Shown piece by piece: positions 60,325 through 62,679 of a DNA stretch of 62,679 nt. Both the position numbers and the translations under genes were made by a program. Origin of the DNA: Alphaproteobacteria bacterium (GTDB lineage: Bacteria > Pseudomonadota > Alphaproteobacteria > ATCC43930 > CGMCC-115725); the NCBI GenBank assembly GCA_021325525.1, contig JAJPHB010000046.1, forward strand, positions 1 to 62,679, given 5' to 3'. How positions within the stretch are numbered: the first letter of the stretch is position 1; the number at the start of each line of letters is the position of its first letter. The notes below the pieces were generated by a model. It ran no database searches. It had not been told where the DNA came from and was given only the letters and a program-made list of their open reading frames with translations.

Positions 60325-60837
60325 TCAGTCATGGGCGGCGAGCGGGTGGCTCACCCGTCCCATCTGCTCCAGCATCTGCTCGGCGCTGGGCTCGCCGGTG
60401 ACGGCGCGACGGATCGCGAGCTTCGTCGCGGCGTAATTGTAGTCCTGGATCTTCTGATCGTCGCTCGCCTCCCAATGAAGGAAGACGCCGACGCAGATGA
60501 AGACGTCCTCGGCCTCGGCGATCGGAATGACGCCTTCCTTCACCGAATCGGCGACGGCGGTGGCGACGGCGCGCTGCGCCGGGCCGAACATCTGGACCGC
60601 CTGCTTCGCGCTCTTGATCGTCAGCTTGTTGAACATGACCGTCGCCGGCTTGCACATGAGGTTGGGGCCGATGACGGCGAGGAGGCCCTTCACCCCTTCG
60701 CGCTGGCTCGTCAGGGCGCGGCAGAAGGCGCCTTCGGCGGCGCTGCCCCGCGGCCCCATGATGAGGTCGATATGTGCGACCTCGTCGCCTTCGCCGACCA
60801 GCGCCTCGCCCACCAGAACCTTCGTGATCGTCGCCAT
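60325..60837 (-). CDS. fae: Formaldehyde-activating enzyme
   Basis: 170-aa Fae, the length of the methylotroph enzyme. Near-consensus stretches: [20 protein letters not shown] (with the conserved His22), [37 protein letters not shown] and [20 protein letters not shown]. It condenses formaldehyde with tetrahydromethanopterin to methylene-H4MPT, protecting the cell and feeding C1 units to oxidation. GGAGGAAGAG precedes the ATG at 60837; the frame is open further upstream, but that part has no homology. Its presence is strong evidence that the host oxidises formaldehyde, as expected from Rieske and DgcA-type demethylations. Confidence 0.96.
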   Translation of the reverse strand: MATITKVLVGEALVGEGDEVAHIDLIMGPRGSAAEGAFCRALTSQREGVKGLLAVIGPNLMCKPATVMFNKLTIKSAKQAVQMFGPAQRAVATAVADSVKEGVIPIAEAEDVFICVGVFLHWEASDDQKIQDYNYAATKLAIRRAVTGEPSAEQMLEQMGRVSHPLAAHD

Positions 60838-61062
60838 TGCGCTCTTCCTCCGGCCCCCGACGGGCACGCCCGAGTCTACGCCAGCCGCCGCGCCCGGCGA
60901 AGCCGCGCGGAGTTCCTTGCCAGCGGGTCGCACAGAAACTAGTCTCCGTCGGCAGGGCGCCGATACGTGCGTCCTTTCCGCAAGAATGCCGCGCATCTTT
61001 CTGGCTTTCGGGACATTCGCCTCGGGTTAGCCGGGGCGCAGCGGCTATGAGGGAGACGTCAC

Positions 61063-61695
61063 ATGGCAGAATTCGACTGGCGCCTCAAGGGCGAGTGGGT
61101 GAAGAACTGCAACTGCGCCTTCGGCTGCCCCTGCGACTTCAATGCACCGCCGACAAAGGGGACTTGCAAGGGCCTGCTCGGGATGCGCATCGCCGAGGGC
61201 CATTTCGGCGCGGTGAAGCTCGACGGCCTCGCCTTCTTCGTCGTCGTCGACTTCCCGGGGCCGCTGCATGAGGGCAACGGCACGGCGCAGGCGATCATCG
61301 ACGAGCGGGCGACGCCGGAGCAGCGCTCGGCGCTGCTCGGCATCCTCTCCGGCAAGAACTCGGCCGAAGGCACGATCTTCCATATTTTCAGCCTGATCGT
61401 CAGCCGGATGCTGGAGCCCGTCTTCGCACCGATCGCCTTCGAATTCGACATGCCGGGCCGCCGTGCCCGCATCGCCATTCCGGGCATCCTCGAGACCGAG
61501 AACCAGCCCATCCGCAATCCGGTCACGGGCGCCCCCCACCGGATTCAGGTAATGATGCCGGAGGGCTTCGAGCATCGCGGAGCGGAGGTGTGCAGCGCCC
61601 GTATCGACAGCACCGGCGGCATCCGCTTCGCCGTCGAGCAAGGGCATGGTTCGCTGGCCCTCGTCGAGCAGACGCCCCGGGGCGTGGCCGCCTAA
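61063..61695 (+). CDS. DUF1326 protein
   Basis: 210-aa DUF1326 family protein. The signature is the Cys-rich WVKNCNCAFGCPCDFNAPPT near residue 12, followed by GTCKGLLG. The last part is a beta-rich domain. The cysteines are likely metal ligands. The gene has GAGGGAG upstream and is followed after 23 bases by a DUF2182 membrane protein, a recurrent pair in proteobacteria thought to handle a metal at the membrane. Function not established. Confidence 0.85.
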   Translation: MAEFDWRLKGEWVKNCNCAFGCPCDFNAPPTKGTCKGLLGMRIAEGHFGAVKLDGLAFFVVVDFPGPLHEGNGTAQAIIDERATPEQRSALLGILSGKNSAEGTIFHIFSLIVSRMLEPVFAPIAFEFDMPGRRARIAIPGILETENQPIRNPVTGAPHRIQVMMPEGFEHRGAEVCSARIDSTGGIRFAVEQGHGSLALVEQTPRGVAA

Positions 61696-61718
61696 AGGGC
61701 CGGCGGCGAGAGCTCGCG

Positions 61719-62495
61719 ATGGACCGCGGCATGCTCACCGCCGCGCTCCGCCATGACCGCGCCATCGTGCTGGGCGGGCTTGTCGCCGTCATCCTCCTCG
61801 CCTGGGCATGGCTCCTCCTCGGCGCCGGGCTCGGGCAGGAGACGATGGAGATGGAGGGCGGCGCGATCATGGCGATGGCGCCGGCCTGGACGCCGGGCTA
61901 CGCCGCGCTCGTCCTCTTGATGTGGGTCGTCATGATGGCGGCGATGATGCTGCCCGGCGCCGCGCCCACCATCCTGCTGGTCGCCGGCATCGCCCGCCGG
62001 CGCGCCGGCGCCGGCGGGCGCGTGCCGGCGACGGCGGCCCTCTTCGCCCTCGGCTACCTCGCCGTCTGGGGCGCCTTCAGCCTCGTCGCCACGGCGACGC
62101 AATGGGGGCTCGACCAGGTCATGCTGCCGACGACCGCGGGGACGGTGCTCGCCGGCATCGTCTTTCTCGGCGCCGGCCTTTACCAATGGACGCCGCTCAA
62201 AGCCGCGTGCCTGCGCCATTGCCGCTCGCCGCTCGACTTCATCCTCCATCATTGGCGCGAGGGCGCGCTCGGCGCGCTGGCGACCGGCATGGGGCACGGC
62301 CTCTATTGCCTCGGCTGCTGCTGGATGCTGATGGCGCTGCTCTTCGCCGGCGGCCTCATGAACCCGCTCTGGATTGCGGCGATCGCCCTTCTCGTCCTCG
62401 TCGAGAAGACGCTCCCCTGGGGCGGGCGCATGGCGCAACTCTCGGGCCTGGCGCTCGCCGCCTGGGGAATTGGGACGCTGATCTCGATCGCCTGA
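61719..62495 (+). CDS. DUF2182 predicted metal-binding membrane protein
   Basis: 258-aa polytopic membrane protein with about seven helices (AIVLGGLVAVILLAWAWLLL at the start). Family hallmarks are the methionine-rich loop VVMMAAMMLPGAAPT near residue 75, QWTPLKAACLRHCRSPLDF and GLYCLGCCWMLMALLFAGG, with conserved Cys, His and Met that could bind copper or another soft metal. It follows the DUF1326 gene by 23 bases and the two are probably co-transcribed. Transport or metal-delivery function is inferred only. Confidence 0.87.
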   Translation: MDRGMLTAALRHDRAIVLGGLVAVILLAWAWLLLGAGLGQETMEMEGGAIMAMAPAWTPGYAALVLLMWVVMMAAMMLPGAAPTILLVAGIARRRAGAGGRVPATAALFALGYLAVWGAFSLVATATQWGLDQVMLPTTAGTVLAGIVFLGAGLYQWTPLKAACLRHCRSPLDFILHHWREGALGALATGMGHGLYCLGCCWMLMALLFAGGLMNPLWIAAIALLVLVEKTLPWGGRMAQLSGLALAAWGIGTLISIA

Positions 62496-62507
62496 GTGCC
62501 TCGCCCG

Positions 62508-62569
62508 CCACCCTCCTCATCCTTCCCTCCCCAGTGGGGGAGAGGATTGCGGAGGGTTGGCGAGGCATT
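62508..62569 (-). repeat. CCTCTCC-family repeat, inverted copy at the chaperonin fragment
   Basis: Read on the minus strand: ATGCCTCGCCAACCCT, a hairpin core CCTCTCCCCCACTGGGGAGG, and GAAGGATGAGGAGGGTGG. It matches the element at 48345-48410 over its whole length with scattered differences. It begins within four bases of where chaperonin homology ends. Confidence 0.8.
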
Positions 62570-62572
62570 GCG

Positions 62573-62679
62573 GACGCCCTCGGCGACCGCCGCCTTGGTG
62601 GCGCTGATGGCATCGTCCAACGCTTCCTTGCGCGACTTCATCTCGGCCTCGGACGGCGCCCCCACCCGCACGACGGCGA
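62573..62679 (-). pseudogene. groL: GroEL chaperonin fragment, cut off at a repeat
   Basis: Minus-strand frame entering from the right edge: AVVRVGAPSEAEMKSRKEAL, then DDAISATKAAVAEGV. This matches the GroEL segment that normally reads KVGAATEVEMKEKK...VDDALHATRAAVEEGV and continues with PGGG. Here homology stops after EGV and the frame runs into the interspersed repeat, with no stop for about 90 further codons. The intermediate and C-terminal equatorial parts are therefore missing, so the copy should be non-functional unless the lost part lies elsewhere. The 5' part lies beyond the window. Confidence 0.75.

Overview
The window is high-GC DNA with the tight, overlapping operons and palindromic intergenic repeats typical of an alphaproteobacterium. 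It encodes Rieske and 2-oxoglutarate oxygenases, so the host lives at least partly in air. It also encodes formaldehyde-activating enzyme (Fae) and a corrinoid methyl-transfer operon, so it probably gains carbon or energy from methyl groups. No phage, integrase, transposase or CRISPR array is visible. Product names rest on recognised motifs and gene order; no database search was run.

Left part (1-18.5 kb). A tRNA-Arg(ACG) and a doubtful short frame are followed by an amidohydrolase with a DUF1028 protein, and by a PotA-D-B-C-like polyamine-type ABC transporter. A 5'-truncated pirin is welded to the end of the last transporter gene. Next come a SAM methyltransferase, an EmrB-type exporter and a metallophosphoesterase. 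A three-gene row then encodes a coiled-coil protein, a divergent actin-like ATPase and a membrane-anchored AAA protein with Sel1 repeats; I know of no described system with this make-up. A polytopic membrane protein, a PRC-barrel protein, an aldo/keto reductase, HutD and a small secreted protein complete this part.

Onium-compound island (18.5-54 kb). Nearly every gene here fits uptake or breakdown of quaternary ammonium and related methylated compounds. One block holds a GbcA-like Rieske oxygenase, a DgcA-like flavoprotein, a DddP-type M24 protein, choline-sulfatase, a PhnZ/TmpB-like HD oxygenase, two gamma-butyrobetaine-hydroxylase-like dioxygenases and a GcvA-like LysR regulator. A peptide-type ABC transporter and an aldolase follow. 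Then comes a CoA-dependent gamma-butyrobetaine to carnitine to glycine betaine operon: CaiD-like hydratase, NDP-forming CoA ligase, acyl-CoA dehydrogenase, carnitine dehydrogenase-thioesterase fusion and dehydrocarnitine-cleaving BKACE enzyme. Two CdhR/GbdR-type AraC regulators bracket a redox module of three genes (phytoene-desaturase-like flavoprotein, 3-hydroxyacyl-CoA-dehydrogenase-like protein, 4Fe-4S protein). The last block is an oxygen-independent demethylation operon: corrinoid protein, DUF1638, MetV-like, MetF-like, pterin methyltransferase, reductive activator and MttB-family methyltransferase. The host therefore seems able to demethylate glycine-betaine-like compounds both with and without oxygen.

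Right part (54-62.7 kb). Enoyl-CoA hydratase, succinate-semialdehyde dehydrogenase, a cupin, SAM hydroxide adenosyltransferase, an enolase-superfamily enzyme, FolB, Fae and a DUF1326-DUF2182 pair. The edge carries a chaperonin (GroEL) fragment cut off exactly at an interspersed repeat.

Stretches of 300 bases or more without a convincing protein gene are 1-356 (tRNA and one hairpin), 2827-3171 (one long palindrome and a weak promoter candidate) and 57373-57691 (two repeats). Most other gaps above 100 bases hold members of four repeat families: CCTCTCC palindromes, a GCGGAAACC hairpin element, CACCAAGGACACC-ended elements, and a CGTCATGGCG...GCCATCCAG element.
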